In this document: piece by piece, positions 13,161 to 23,625 of the stretch
Layout: every line of letters starts with the position of its first letter
Numbering within the stretch: position 1 is the first letter of the stretch
Source of the DNA: Zygnema circumcarinatum
Taxonomy: Eukaryota > Streptophyta > Zygnematophyceae > Zygnematales > Zygnemataceae
Length of the DNA stretch: 45,717 nt
Reading direction: 5' to 3'
NCBI GenBank assembly: GCA_037447605.1
Contig: CM074809.1
Span: forward strand, 547,189-592,905
Made by a program: the position numbers and the translations under genes
The notes under the pieces: model-generated
What the model was told of the DNA's origin: nothing
The model's input: only the letters and a program-made list of their open reading frames with translations
Databases searched by the model: none

Positions 13161-13337
13161 ATGTCCGGGCAAGGAACGGAGCACCACTCGTACAGACACG
13201 CTCTCGCCTTCTTCCTCCTCCTCCTCCCTCTCCTCCCGCCCGCCATGGCTGAAGTCCACGCCTCCTCGCCTTTCCTGCTCCTCCCCCTCTTCGGGTCTCA
13301 AACTAGCTGCGCCTTGCATTCCTCAATGGGCTCTTAG
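13161..13337 (+). CDS. Possible small secreted peptide (58 aa), low confidence
   Basis: An ATG in good context opens a 58-codon frame with a signal-peptide-like N-terminus: a polar start, a hydrophobic LAFFLLLLPLLPP core and an AMA|EV cleavage-like site. The remaining ~24 residues have two half-cysteines' worth of potential (TSC, SCAL region) and match nothing I know. It could instead be the first exon of a longer gene whose later exons I cannot find, or chance in a CT-rich region. The reverse strand is Glu-rich and also open. Confidence 0.22.
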   Translation: MSGQGTEHHSYRHALAFFLLLLPLLPPAMAEVHASSPFLLLPLFGSQTSCALHSSMGS

Positions 13338-13361
13338 GGTTAGGGTTAGAATCAGGGTTAG
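13331..13361 (+). repeat. Short degenerate telomere-like tract (TTAGGG/TTTAGGG)
   Basis: Several adjacent AGGGTT units (CTTAGGGTTAGGGTTAG then CAGGGTTAGG). These resemble the plant telomeric TTTAGGG unit and plant telobox sequences, which are often found in promoters; too short and imperfect to be a true telomere remnant. Confidence 0.6.
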
Positions 13362-14055
13362 GTTTTTATTCAAAAGTAAGGAAAAAAAATGTCTATATTA
13401 AAGTACTACCTCCCCACTTCCTTTTGCATAATCTTAGAGGGGAGATTATCAGGGATGTAATCATAGTTTGAGCTTTCTTTCTTATTCATCTTATTTTTTT
13501 TGTTTTAATGTACGCGACACTGCTAACAGGGAGGCGGAAACCCATTGCCTCCATCCATGGCATGCATGCATACACATTGGAGCTTCGCGTTTCCATGTCT
13601 AAATTTCCTTGTCCCACGCGCCGTTCCGTCACGCGTTCCGTGTCACCTGCTCTATGCCAACATAACAGCTTCCCGGCCTCTCGTTTTAGATTCCGTAAGA
13701 CAAATCTTACACATACGCTAGAGACAAGGACTGTGCGTTAGCATCACAACGAGAAAAACCACACAGCGCGGCTCTCAAAAGAGAAATTTGTAACCACCAC
13801 CGACCACCGGCGGTTCTATAACGACAAGATCAAGATAGGCGCGTCATCCAAAGCGACAAACGGCGCGTTCCGGCGGTCCTTACAGCAAACTGAATCTTCC
13901 AAATACGACAAAACATACCGCCACAGCTGGCAATTTTGGCGGCTCGTGTAGGAGCTGTACGAAATGCATGCTGACAGCTTTTTTGCCAGTTGGCAATATC
14001 CGATTGGATATTGTTTAGAAAAATGCTTATACTGTTTCGTACGAATTGTCGTTCT
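13362..14055. other. AT-rich intergenic stretch, no gene seen
   Basis: Only short frames without recognisable content. A small inverted motif CAATATCC...GGATATTG occurs at about 13995-14010, close to the left edge of the nested TIR elements. Confidence 0.4.
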
Positions 14056-14490
14056 TACAGTAGGACCCCATCATATTCTCCACCTGGTTTTAGCAAATAT
14101 CCGGCGAAAATATTGTTTTTGGCAAATATCAGGTCTGTGTTACCAATAGGCGAACGGAATTATGTTAGAGTTCATGTAGGTTTGTACGTATCGTATCGTA
14201 TCGTTTTATTTCATATCGTACCGCATCGTACAGTATCAGTACAGTTATATGGCTAATAAGGATAGTACGGATAGTACCGTATCGTATCGTATCGAAGCGA
14301 AGATGAAGGGGAGAAGAGCGAGCGCCTCTGACGGCGCCACGTGCGGGGAGAATAGGTGAGTTTTGCGTAAGCCCGTGACGGCTAGTACAGCTAGTACGGC
14401 TAGTACGGTAATACGGGTTGTACGAATTGTACGGGTTGTACGGCTAACACGAAGTTACCGTACAAAAAAGTGGTTTCGGCAAAGGAAAAT

Positions 14491-14795
14491 GATACAGTGG
14501 CCCCACTTTTTGGATATCGGCGCCCCCTTTTGGGAAAAATTGTACTTTTTTTTTGGCTAATCACCCCCCCCCCCCTTGGATCTTTCGGGAGGAGAGATCT
14601 TGTAGACAATCGGACCCCGCGCCTCGCGCGCAGGATCCGACCGTGCACCGACGTACGGCGCCGCGCATCGCGGCGCGGCCCGCGAGATGCGGCGAGCTTA
14701 CGGAAAAGTTGTCCTCACCTGACCCGTTTGGGTCAGAGGTTGCCACGTGGCAGTCTGCCATTGGACAGCCCTGCTGCCGGTCCCCCATGCCGATA
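14491..14795 (+). repeat. Left arm of ~300-base inverted repeat
   Basis: GC-rich arm whose reverse complement is found at 15222-15526 with very few differences, mostly in homopolymer length. More than 80 codons translate identically from the two arms on opposite strands, showing near-perfect identity and recent origin. It contains a GCCACGTGGC G-box palindrome near 14742-14751. Confidence 0.9.
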
Positions 14796-15221
14796 CAGTG
14801 GACCCCCATAATATTTTCCACCTTGTACAGTGCGTCCCCAAGAAATTTGCCCCGATTTTGCCGAAACCACCTTTTTGTACGGTAACTCAATGTTAACGTA
14901 TTAGGGGTGTTAACCTAACCTGACCTATTCTCCAATACAAAATCTGTTAATCGGAACGGATTTCAAGCATGGGTCACGCTTTAACGCTGTACGGTAAGTA
15001 CGAATAAAATCTCTGAGTCGTACGATATACGTAAAGCACCAATAGGAGCTCTTGTATCTAAATCACGGTACGATACGATACGATACGATACATACGAACA
15101 GACATGAACTCTAACATAATACCGCTCGCCTATTGGTAACACGGACCTTATATTTGCAAATTACGATATTTTCGCCCAGTATTTGCCGAAACCATGGCGA
15201 AAATATTATGGGGGTCCACTG

Positions 15222-15526
15222 TATCGGCATGGGGGACCGGCAGCAGGGCTGTCCAATGGCAGACTGCCACGTGGCAACCTCTGACCCAAACGGGTCAGGT
15301 GAGGACAACTTTTCCGTAAGCTCGCCGCATCTCGCGGGCCGCGCCGCGATGCGCGGCGCCGTACGTCGGTGCACGGTCGGATCCTGCGCGCGAGGCGCGG
15401 GGTCCGATTGTCTACAAGATCTCTCCTCCCGAAAGATCCAAGGGGGGGGGGTGATTAGCCAAAAAAAAAAAGTACATTTTTTCCCAAAAGGGGGCGCCGA
15501 TATCCAAAAGGTGGGGCCGCTGTATC
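15222..15526 (-). repeat. Right arm of ~300-base inverted repeat
   Basis: Reverse-complement partner of 14491-14795. The two arms would form a long duplex if transcribed, with the 426-base innermost element as loop; such hairpins can feed siRNA production in plants (known in general, not shown here). Confidence 0.9.
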
Positions 15527-15851
15527 ATTTTCCTCGGCAAAATTGGTGCGAATTTATTGGTGACGCAAATGTTGAGGTGGAAAATATGATGGGGTCCTAC
15601 TGTATTTTGTCGTTCCGTGCAGTGTTGTTCGTACACTATTCGTACGAATAGCTCGCTAAAACCCTAAAACCCTCAATCCTAGGGTTGATTTGGTCCTCCG
15701 CCAAAAGCTGGCAGTCATTGAATCCAACGGTTGAGACCACTGGCAATGGCTGGCTGGGGGTGCCGGCCCATGGTTGGCTAGATCTGGCGCCAGTGGCCAA
15801 AACCATTGGCAATGGTTGGATAAGTTAGCAACCAATGGTTGGCAAATATCC

Positions 15852-16031
15852 CAATGGTTGATCGAATGGCTGATCCAATGGCTGATCCAATGGCTGATCC
15901 AATGGCTGATTCAATGGCTGATCCAATGGCTGATCCAATGGCCGATTCAATGGCTGATCCAATGGCTGATCCAATGGCTGATCCGATGGCTGACCCAATG
16001 GCTGACCCAATGGCTGATTCAATGGTTGATC
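15852..16031 (+). repeat. 12-base minisatellite, 15 copies
   Basis: Fifteen units of consensus CAATGGCTGATC with one or two substitutions each (CAATGGTTGATC at both ends, a few GATT or GACC variants). The unit length is a multiple of three, so both strands stay open (repeats such as QWLI or MADP), producing artefactual ORFs. Related CAATGGTTGG/CAATGGCTGG words precede it from about 15730. Confidence 0.95.
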
Positions 16032-16462
16032 CAACCTCTGGTGTGAACGATCCCTAAAAAATGGCGCTGTAGCCAATCGCTTCGGAGGCCTCCGATTGGT
16101 CCATCTCGAACATTTGACGTGGCCGTCAGCCGAATCCTCTGACGACACGTGGCGCGGCGGCGGCCGCCACGGTCGCTTTCGACAGCAGGGAGAGGAGTGG
16201 TCAGGAGGAGGGAAGCCATGGCGAAGGGAGCGGGGGCAGCCATGGCTGCAGCTTTAGGGTTGTGGATGGAGGAGGGTTCTAAGTAATGGAACATGCACTA
16301 GAGAGGTGGGCAGGTGGGTAGTACTGGGAGAGGAGAAGATGAGAGGGAGAGAGTGAAGGTGGGAGGTAGCGGGAGTGAGGGGGGGTGAGCAGCGAGGGAG
16401 AGAGCGGAGAGGCGGAAGAGAAAGAAAGAAAGAAGGAGGTCTATGTCGGCGGGATATGGGTT

Positions 16463-17628
16463 ATGATTGGACCACTGCGTGCAGTTTCTGCGGTGTTTCT
16501 GTGCTTGGATTGCGTGATTCTGTTGAACTATGCGCGGGAGAGGAGGTTCTATGGGGGCAGTTGTGCGTATTACGGCCAACGGCTTCTATGGCACGTCGGG
16601 GGGAGCCTCCTCTGCCTCGCAAGCGGCGCCATGGCCATCTTCTTCCATCCATGGCCGAGCCTCGCAGGTGGGAGAGGGAGAGAGAGGGAGAGAGGGAGGG
16701 AGGGAGAGGGAGAGGGAGGAAGAGGGATGGAGAGGGAGGGAGAGGGAGGGAGAGGGATGGAGAGGGAGGGAGAGGGAGGGAGAGGCTAAATTGACTTTGT
16801 CGTTTTAATTTAGACACAGCTTAAAGCAGCTAAATCTGCTTACCATTGGACAAAGCTCCACTTCCAACCAACTTCATGTTCTGAAAATTAGTTTAGTTCA
16901 AGTTTCAATTCATTAAAAGATATTTTTTTCGGTAAACCAAAATTTCCTCGAAGGAGACTCTCATTTAAGTCAGTTTCCCTGCCTCTCTCCCTCTCCCTCT
17001 CCCTCTCCCTCGCTCTCCCATTCTCCCTCCCTATCCCTCTCCCACTCTCCCTAATTGTTCTTTCTTGTTCCTTCGAGCAGTAATTCACGGAACATCAGCT
17101 GTCCTATTCTGCGCGCCTTCCGCGATCCTTCTCGCGCGGTATACTGCAGGTATTTCTCTTTGACATTTTTTGTGTTAGTGTGATATTTTACGTACCCTAA
17201 AATCCCTAAAACCTAATATATCTTGAGTCTTGAATTCTAAATTCTTCCTGAAATCTGGAACTCTAAATCCTTGACGTAACCTATGAGCATTTTGCATCCT
17301 CATTTCTGTTTTCTTTTTTTTATCTTTGCAATGGTTAGTCCTATTTGCAAAGGAAAACGAATTACTCCTTTCATATTTGTGTCTCCCCCACCCTTCCCCT
17401 TCCCACACCCCCTCTCTCTGACTCTCTCTCTTCCTCCCCATCTGTCTCTCTCCCGCTCTCTCCCTCTCCCTCTCGTCTCCCCCTCTTTCTCTCTCCCTCT
17501 CCCTCTCCTCTCCCCCTCTCTCGCTCTCGCTCCCTCTGACACTCTCTCTCCCTCTCCCTCTCCCCCCTCTCTCTCTCCCTCTCCCTCTCCCTCTCCCTCG
17601 CTCTCCCTCTCCCTCTCCCTCTCTCTCG

Positions 17629-17663
<35 letters not shown>

Positions 17664-18250
17664 TTGGAACCGACGCGGTTTGGGTTCAGGACGCCATGGC
17701 ATGATGTTATCTGGGTACGCCATAGCCGGCCTGCTATGGGGTCTCTTCGGGCTCCGGGTGGCTCTGAAACCCTCTGATTTGCAGCGCCTCTTTCAGCTCT
17801 ACATCTTCAGGCAAGAAGGCGAAGAAGACGAAGATGAAGCAATCAAAATGGGAAAGACCAAATGGGTTTTGAGAATTATAAACTCTAATTCTTAGTACAT
17901 TAAGATTCCAATTTTTTTTTTTAAGGTATCTGCACCTTTCTCAACCTCCTCCAGTAACTGTGAAACCACTTGTTTGTTGTTATGGCAGCCACACATTCGC
18001 CATAGTTCGAGCCACATTTTGGGTCTACGCCATGGCGGGTCTCCCAACTGAAGAGAACGATTTGGCCTACACTGTGAACACGTTCTCCGCCCTCCTCTCA
18101 ACCCTAATAATGGCGGGGGGGCGGAGGGGGGCGGCGCTGTGGGCCGTACTGCTGGCCCTCTCTCTGTGGGGGGAGGCCCTGGGACTGGGACGTAGGCTCC
18201 ATGTGCTGAGGGGGGGTGGAAGCCGACAAATGCGTCCAATTCACGCATAG
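16463..18250 (+). CDS. Multipass membrane protein of unknown family (218 aa, GC-AG intron)
   Basis: Four exons in consistent phase: 16463-16667, 17081-17149, 17690-17810 and 17989-18250. The first ATG in frame is MIGPLRAVSAVFLCLDCVIL at 16463. The protein has about six hydrophobic helices: one from the start, one at LLWHVGGSLLCLASGAMAIF, one at SAVLFCAPSAILLA, one at MLSGYAIAGLLWGLFGL, one at FAIVRATFWVYAMAGL, and one at GAALWAVLLALSLW. The soluble loops are short; the C-terminus is basic. I do not recognise the family. The third intron begins CAG|GCAAG instead of GT, a known minor plant donor class; using it restores the frame (YIFSHTFAIV), whereas reading through gives a charged tail and a stop at 17895. 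Introns 1 and 2 carry CT and CA microsatellites. Confidence 0.65.
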
Positions 18251-18968
18251 AAAATGTGGACCGTGGGTAGGAGAGTTATGACATGACATATCTCCCTCTC
18301 CCTCTCCCTCTCCCTCTCCCTCGCCTCTCCTCGCCTCTCTCTCTCCTCCCCTCTCTTTTTTTAATCTCTTTCTCTACGCATAGCTAGGTTTCGATCACTT
18401 TCAGCAGTCTTTAGCATTATTTATCTTGAGAAAATTCGAAGGTGTACATAATTATCCCTCTCCTTTTTTGACAGCTAACTAGTTGTTTGCTGGAAACTAA
18501 GCACAGTACTTGCAGCAGAAATTGAGAGAGTTTTCTCATACGGTTTTTTGGCGTCAAATTCAGCACATATATATGAACTGTTGTCTCTATCAGAAGTCCG
18601 GAATTAAAAATTTCCACTTCATTGTCAAGGCAAGAAGGAGACAAAAGTTGCGGTTTGAACGGAAAAACAAGAAATGGGGCACTTGCTTGTCTTTCAAAGG
18701 AAAAAAAAATATCCTATCGAAAACCAGATCTCTTGCGCTTGTACAAACTTCCGAATGAAGGAAGGAAAAAACGAAGCCCTATCAAAAAAATCCTCCTCCT
18801 CTCCTGTTGCTACGGCAGGGTTTAATGCACGCAGGAAACGAAAAGCATCCCAAACAAAAAAGAACATAGCTCGTACCCTAATAAAAAATACACAGGCAGG
18901 CAGATTGCAACATACCGCTTCCTCCGCAGAAGAAAAAAAAGAAAAAAGAAACGGGCCCTTCCCCCCCT
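18251..18968. other. Tail-to-tail intergenic region
   Basis: Lies between two convergent genes. A CT tract (about 18288-18356) is followed by AT-rich sequence containing several A-runs. No coding sequence is supported; both 3' UTRs should lie here. Confidence 0.5.
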
Positions 18969-20051
18969 TTATTTCAGTAAATCAGCTGCTAATCGTTCAG
19001 CAATTGACACCTTCAAAGAAGGCGAAACTGAATCCTTCCCGAGGTAAACCTGATTGAGAGCGAGCAGAAGATCAGGAGACTTTATAGTCGTGGTTTTTGC
19101 GCCTTCCGGAACCTTCTTATTGCCCTCCGAAGCCGTGACATTTGTCACATGGGTCGACTCGGGAGATTCAAGTCCAAGGTAGACCCGAGCTCCGGAGGAG
19201 AAGGAGGCCCCTTTAAAGGCATCAAGGAAGGACTGAAGGACCTCCTTCCCAACACCCTTTGCTTTAAGACGAGGCTCCAAATTTTCTGCAAGTCCGTTCG
19301 CAAACTGCTGACCGCTTATATCTCGAACAAAGCAAATCTGCAAGAAGACGAAAACGCTTACTTAAGTTTAAGAAAAACGTAGTTTTTTGAAATAAAAGAT
19401 GAAATGCTGGAATGGGGCTTTAGGGTTTGGGTGGACTGCTGCTTCACATAGGGGCGGGGAAGGAAGGAGCAAAAGTGGGGTCAGCAAACGACACCGTCAC
19501 AGTCTTCTGCGAGGATGATTCTGCCAATGCATTGAAAAATTGCTCGTGGTTTGCGAGCTGCCCCTCTGCATTTTATCCCCAAGAAAGCCAAGTTGAAAAC
19601 CCAGTTCACCATTTAGGAGCAAATTAAAATTTGGGTTTTTTTTATGTGTAAAATTCTGTCTTGTACGCTTCGTGGTTTGACTAGAGCGAGATAGAGAGAG
19701 AGAAAGCGAGAGAAAGAGAGAGAGAGAGAGAGGGGGACCGAGAGGCTCGTTCCTCTTATGGGTCACTCCAAGCTTCCTTTTCTGCTCATGAACAGAGCCA
19801 AACCGAAGGTATTTAAAAACGATCTTATAAAAAAAAAAAAAAAAAAGCCTACTCGATAATCCCTTAAAGGCCGCCAGCGCCTCCACAACGCTCGACTGCG
19901 CATAGAACGCCACCGCGTACACCTTCACTCCCACAAAGCCGATCTTCTTCTCGCGCAGGCCCGCGCCCAACAGCTGGACCTCCTGCATGGCGGGTGACGT
20001 CACGCTGCTGGGAAACATCACGCCGGTCGATGGCTCTCGCACCTCCTCCAT
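18969..20051 (-). CDS. Chalcone-isomerase-fold protein, fatty-acid-binding (FAP/CHI-like) type
   Basis: Three exons, 19853-20051, 19501-19565 and 18969-19337, join in phase to give 210 residues, the usual size for this fold. Exon 1 (ATG at 20051) carries VTSPAMQEVQLLGAGLREKK and VGVKVYAVAFYAQ; exon 2 adds GQLANHEQFFNALAESSSQK; exon 3 starts at ICFVRDISGQQFANGL and includes LQSFLDAFKGASFSSGARVY and a C-terminal SPDLLLALNQVYLGKDSVS. This is the pattern of the type III chalcone-isomerase-like/FAP group. The position equivalent to the catalytic threonine of true CHI (KFTAIGVYL) is KVYAVAFYA here, so flavanone cyclisation is unlikely; FAPs bind fatty acids in plastids. No transit peptide is obvious. 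A poly-T tract lies just inside intron 1. Confidence 0.85.
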
Positions 20052-20065
20052 GGCTCTGATCTGCA

Positions 20066-20510
20066 CTCTCTTTCCCTCTCTCCCTCTCTCCCTCTCTATC
20101 CCTCTCTCTCTCCCTCTCCCTCCCTCACTCTCTCCCTCTCCCTCTCCCTCTCCCTCTCCCTCACTCTCTCTCTCGCTCCCACTCTCTCCCTCTCCCCTTT
20201 CTCACACTCTCCTTCACTCCTCTCCCTCTGGACTCCCTTCCTCTCTAAGGAATATGTTTACCTTTGCTCTCTCTCTCCCTCTCTCTCCCTCTCCCTCTCT
20301 CTCTCTTTCTCTCCCTCTCTCTCCCTCTCCCCTATCTCACACTCTCCTTCACTCCTCTCCCTCTGGACTCCCTTCCCTCTCTAAGGAGTATCTTTACCTT
20401 TGCTCTCTCACTCTCTCTCTCCCCCTCTCTCCCTTTCCCCCCCTCTCTCTCTGTCTCTCTCTTCTTTCAGGCGGCTCTCCCCCTCTCGCTTCCTCTCCCT
20501 CTGTCTTTCA
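20066..20510. repeat. CT-rich leader with an ~80-base direct duplication
   Basis: Upstream of the CHI-like gene. The segment at about 20195-20275 (TCACACTCTCCTTCACTCC ... GGACTCCCTTCC ... AAGGAATATGTTTACC) recurs at about 20330-20409 with two or three changes, so a ~135-base unit including CT repeats was duplicated in tandem. The region is pyrimidine-rich on the plus strand, purine-rich in the mRNA sense. Confidence 0.8.
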
Positions 20511-21165
20511 GGACATGGCCTGTCTCCACGCTCGCTTCCTCCCCCGTGGGCGGACTCGACAGGAAACCAGAAACCGGGGAGCGAGCAAATTGAAAAACGT
20601 GCTGACGTATGGGAAAGAATGACTGACGCCAGCACAAAAAAGGTTGCCCGCGAGAAACTCAGAAATTGCGCAGATAGCAAACAAAAACCTTGTTGATGTA
20701 CAAATAATGACGTCATCAAAAACTGGTTTGCCAAGTGGCAGGTGCTTAGGCAAGTGCGCGTTCGTTTGTCGTTTTATTACACGACGCGTTACCGTACACA
20801 ATCGCAACGACAAAACTACCGTCCGTCCCATACCATATCCCTGAAGGAAAAAAATGATCTGTGTGAACTCTCGTCAAATTATCGTTGTCAAAAAATATGA
20901 CGGGCGGCGAGCCCTGCTGACGTGGTATGCGGACACGGCGCCACGTGGCAGAATACTCCGCCGCCCGTTGGGCGTGTTGGTGAGTCGCGGCGAAGGATCG
21001 CTTCAAAATGGTGACGCCAGCGTGGCGCCAGCAGGGCGTTTAGTCCACTACGAGGGGGCCACGCGTCATGTAACGTCATATGACACCATGTGACGTTGCA
21101 TGACGTCATCAACGTAACCCTCGGAGCAGCCTCAGTAATGAAGTTCATATGCACACACAAATCGA
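20511..21165. other. Intergenic region with ACGT-core motifs, no gene seen
   Basis: Contains several TGACGTCA-like words (about 20707-20715 and 21070-21110) and a GCCACGTGGC palindrome near 20940-20949, the classes bound by plant bZIP factors. No convincing coding sequence. It could be distal promoter of the CHI-like gene or diverged transposable-element sequence. Confidence 0.35.
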
Positions 21166-21169
21166 ACTC

Positions 21170-21480
21170 CAGCCAACCAACCAACGAACCAGCCAACCAA
21201 CCAACCCACCCGCCAACCAGCCACCCACTCAACCAACCAACCAACCAACCAACTACGTAACTCATCCAGCCAGCCACCCAACCAGCCACCCAACCAGCCA
21301 ACCAGCCAACCAGCCACCCAATCAGCCAACCAACCAATTACGTAACCCATCCAGCCAGCCACCCAACCAGCCAACCAAGCAGCCAACCAGTCAGGCAACT
21401 AAATAATCACCCAACCAACCAGCCAACCAACCAACCAGCCAACCAACGAGTCACCCTACCAACCAACCAACCAAAACCTG
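21170..21480 (+). repeat. CCAA/CCAG-type minisatellite
   Basis: About 310 bases built from CCAACCAA, CCAGCCACC and CCAACCAG units, with two near-identical longer blocks around AACTACGTAACTCATCCAGCC (21250) and AATTACGTAACCCATCCAGCC (21336). Unit spacing is irregular and there are no spacers, so it is an ordinary tandem repeat and not a CRISPR array. Confidence 0.9.
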
Positions 21481-23625
21481 CCAACGAGCAACCGACCGCC
21501 AAACCACAAAGACAGTGTGAACGAGAACAATGTAGTTTTTACAATTTAGTTTTTATCTTCACCCCATAGACAACACATGCGGAGTTTATCCGCCTCTTTC
21601 ATTTTTTTGAGAAGCCAAAATCTTTAATTTCCTTTTTTCTCAACCTGTTCGGTTTTACGCTAATCAGTGTCTACCACGTGGAGGTCACGATTGTTCCAAG
21701 CCAAAAGCCAAAAGGATAAAAAAGTGCCCAAATGCTCGAGAACATTCAATCTTTTGACACCCATGACTGCGATTCACAGCCCGCCTCCCTCCCTTGCTCC
21801 TTCAAGTGGGTCAAAAGCAAAGGAGCTGTCCAACGTCCTTCACAACAGGAAATCCGTTCAGCTCTGAGCAACAGGAGCTACAAATAGAGCCTTACATAAC
21901 GGCAAGATTCTTTGTAATACTGCAAATGTGACTACGACTGCTTCCTCCATAACGTGGAAGACAATTTTTCAGGGCCGGAAAGTGAAGAAAAGTTGAAACA
22001 CTAAAAATTCCCCCAACCCTAAATGCATGGTGCTGTATCCATAAAGGCACATCCCTTGCCGTGGCTCCTTCCACGTCCTTGAGAGTCAACCTTTACCCTA
22101 AAAGCCAACCTTCATGACTGGACATAAAGGGGCCTGAAACAGTCCTCGCATTTACTCTGACTGCAGGAATTTTCTTAATCTCAAAATGGACTGAGGATAG
22201 GATAAACTCAAACATCATTCCGGACGGCATGAAGGGGCAGAACTCCCAAGGGCAAACGAAGTCAAAATAAAAGTTGGGACAGTGAAGAGGAAAACAAAAC
22301 AAGAAAAGGGAAATGAACGAGAAGAAGCAAAGTAAAGGAAAGGTAGTCACGAGATTTTGATGCGATGAAGGATCACGTGAATCAGCAAATAAAGAGAAAC
22401 AATTTTATCATCCATGGGACGGCCGCACAAAGGACCAAAGCAGCTCACATGTTTGCAAACTCTGTCTGCACATTGCCAATCTCCTACACCCCTCCAAAAA
22501 AAAACCCAACAAAAAGTCTCAACAGAAAGACAGTCCTCAAGCCATTAAAGTTTTTTATTACCCTATACGGCATGCCCCCACCCCCCCATGCTTTGCATGT
22601 CCATGCATGAAGTGTCCAGCCCTGCACATCCCTTCAAGATTCAAGGTGTGGGGCCGCATTGTATGGGCAGCCGGATAGATGGATGGATGGATGGATGGGT
22701 GAGGGAGAGGCTGCGAGAGAGAGGCACGCCGCGATGTGTCCAATCCCTTTCAGGAAGGCGGATGGCCCGCCACAACATCTGTTCAAGAGGGGGCATGAAA
22801 CAGCAGGGCATGAGCATGCCTCGCCACTAGGGCCACAGCCAATGAGAGGAGAGGGGAGAGGGAGAACAGGGAACGGAAGAGGGACGAGGGGATGAAGGGC
22901 AGTGGAGATGGAGGAGAGGAAGAGAGCAGAGGAGACGAGAGATGGGAGGAGATGGGAAGGAGAGTGGCGAGAGGAGAGGAGCAAACGAAGAGAAGTGGAG
23001 GAAGGTGAGTGGAAAGTAAAGGAGAGAAGAAAGGTGGAGAAAGACAGCACGTGAAAAATTGGGAAGTGTAAGGGTGAAGGAAGAGGAGGAGGATATCCAG
23101 CCCCAAGCTCAAAGGAGTGAGATAAAAAGGGCACGAATGGATAGAGTGGAGCAGCACGTTAATTCTCAACAAGGACTTCAAATTCACCACATAACACACA
23201 GAACTATGTAAATATTCCGTCACCACCAACTCCTCTTTGTCAATTCAAGGCACATTCCAAATGTTCAACCATGAACGAACGTGGAGTTAAACTTGCACAA
23301 CAAAGAAAATGAAGTCATCTGATGGCAGCATATGGCATAATCGTCAACATGAATTGAACAACTCATCAAACCTCCATCTCCGCTTCCAGCAATAACAAAG
23401 GAATAGCAGGAGCAAAGATCTGACAACAAGCTTCATCAACTTCAAGCTTATCACTTCCTGCTATAGCAGAGCACAATACCCTAAACAAGCAGAACCACAT
23501 CGTCCTCTTCCAAAGCAGCAAACCAAACGTCCTCTGCGCAAGCTCCAAACGAGTCCATCACTGTTGCATCGATGTTGGCAGGACAGCATGCAGGACCCAT
23601 TGGACAATTTAACCAGGGCTTTGAC
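21481..23625. other. Intergenic region and 3' flank of the UBA2-like gene
   Basis: No supported gene. Holds a GATGGATGGATGGATGG run at 22677-22699, a C-run at about 22576-22589 and a purine-rich block at 22840-23060. Sequence just left of 23626 is probably 3' UTR of the minus-strand RNA-binding protein gene. Confidence 0.4.

Larger units (their letters stand above)
14056..15604. mobile_element. Concentric nest of three TA-flanked TIR elements (pogo/Tc1-like MITEs)
   Basis: Three levels are visible, each bounded by TA. The outer element runs 14058-15602 with ends CAGTAGGACCCCATCATATT and its near-complement. The middle one runs 14495-15522 with ends CAGTGGCCCC. The innermost runs 14796-15221 with ends CAGTGGACCCCCATAATATT. 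The CAGT...CCC termini and TA target duplications are typical of pogo/Tc1-mariner non-autonomous elements; no transposase is encoded. Long frames inside are mirror images of each other, as expected for an inverted repeat. CGTATCGTAT microsatellite occurs on both inner flanks (14190-14300 and 15060-15095). Confidence 0.8.

Noticed and set aside
14470-15651. Frames of 80-170 codons inside the nested element, considered as transposase
   Set aside because: They mirror each other because of the inverted repeat and show no DDE or helix-turn-helix signature.
15774-16148. QWLI / MADP / DQPL repeat proteins
   Set aside because: They are translations of the 12-base minisatellite in different frames and strands.
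16375-16808. Arg/Glu/Gly-rich extensions of the membrane protein frame past 16667
   Set aside because: Intronic GA-rich sequence after a good GT donor; splicing restores hydrophobic sequence.
21149-21406. CCAA/CCAG array considered as CRISPR
   Set aside because: Continuous short tandem units without unique spacers, in a eukaryotic genome.
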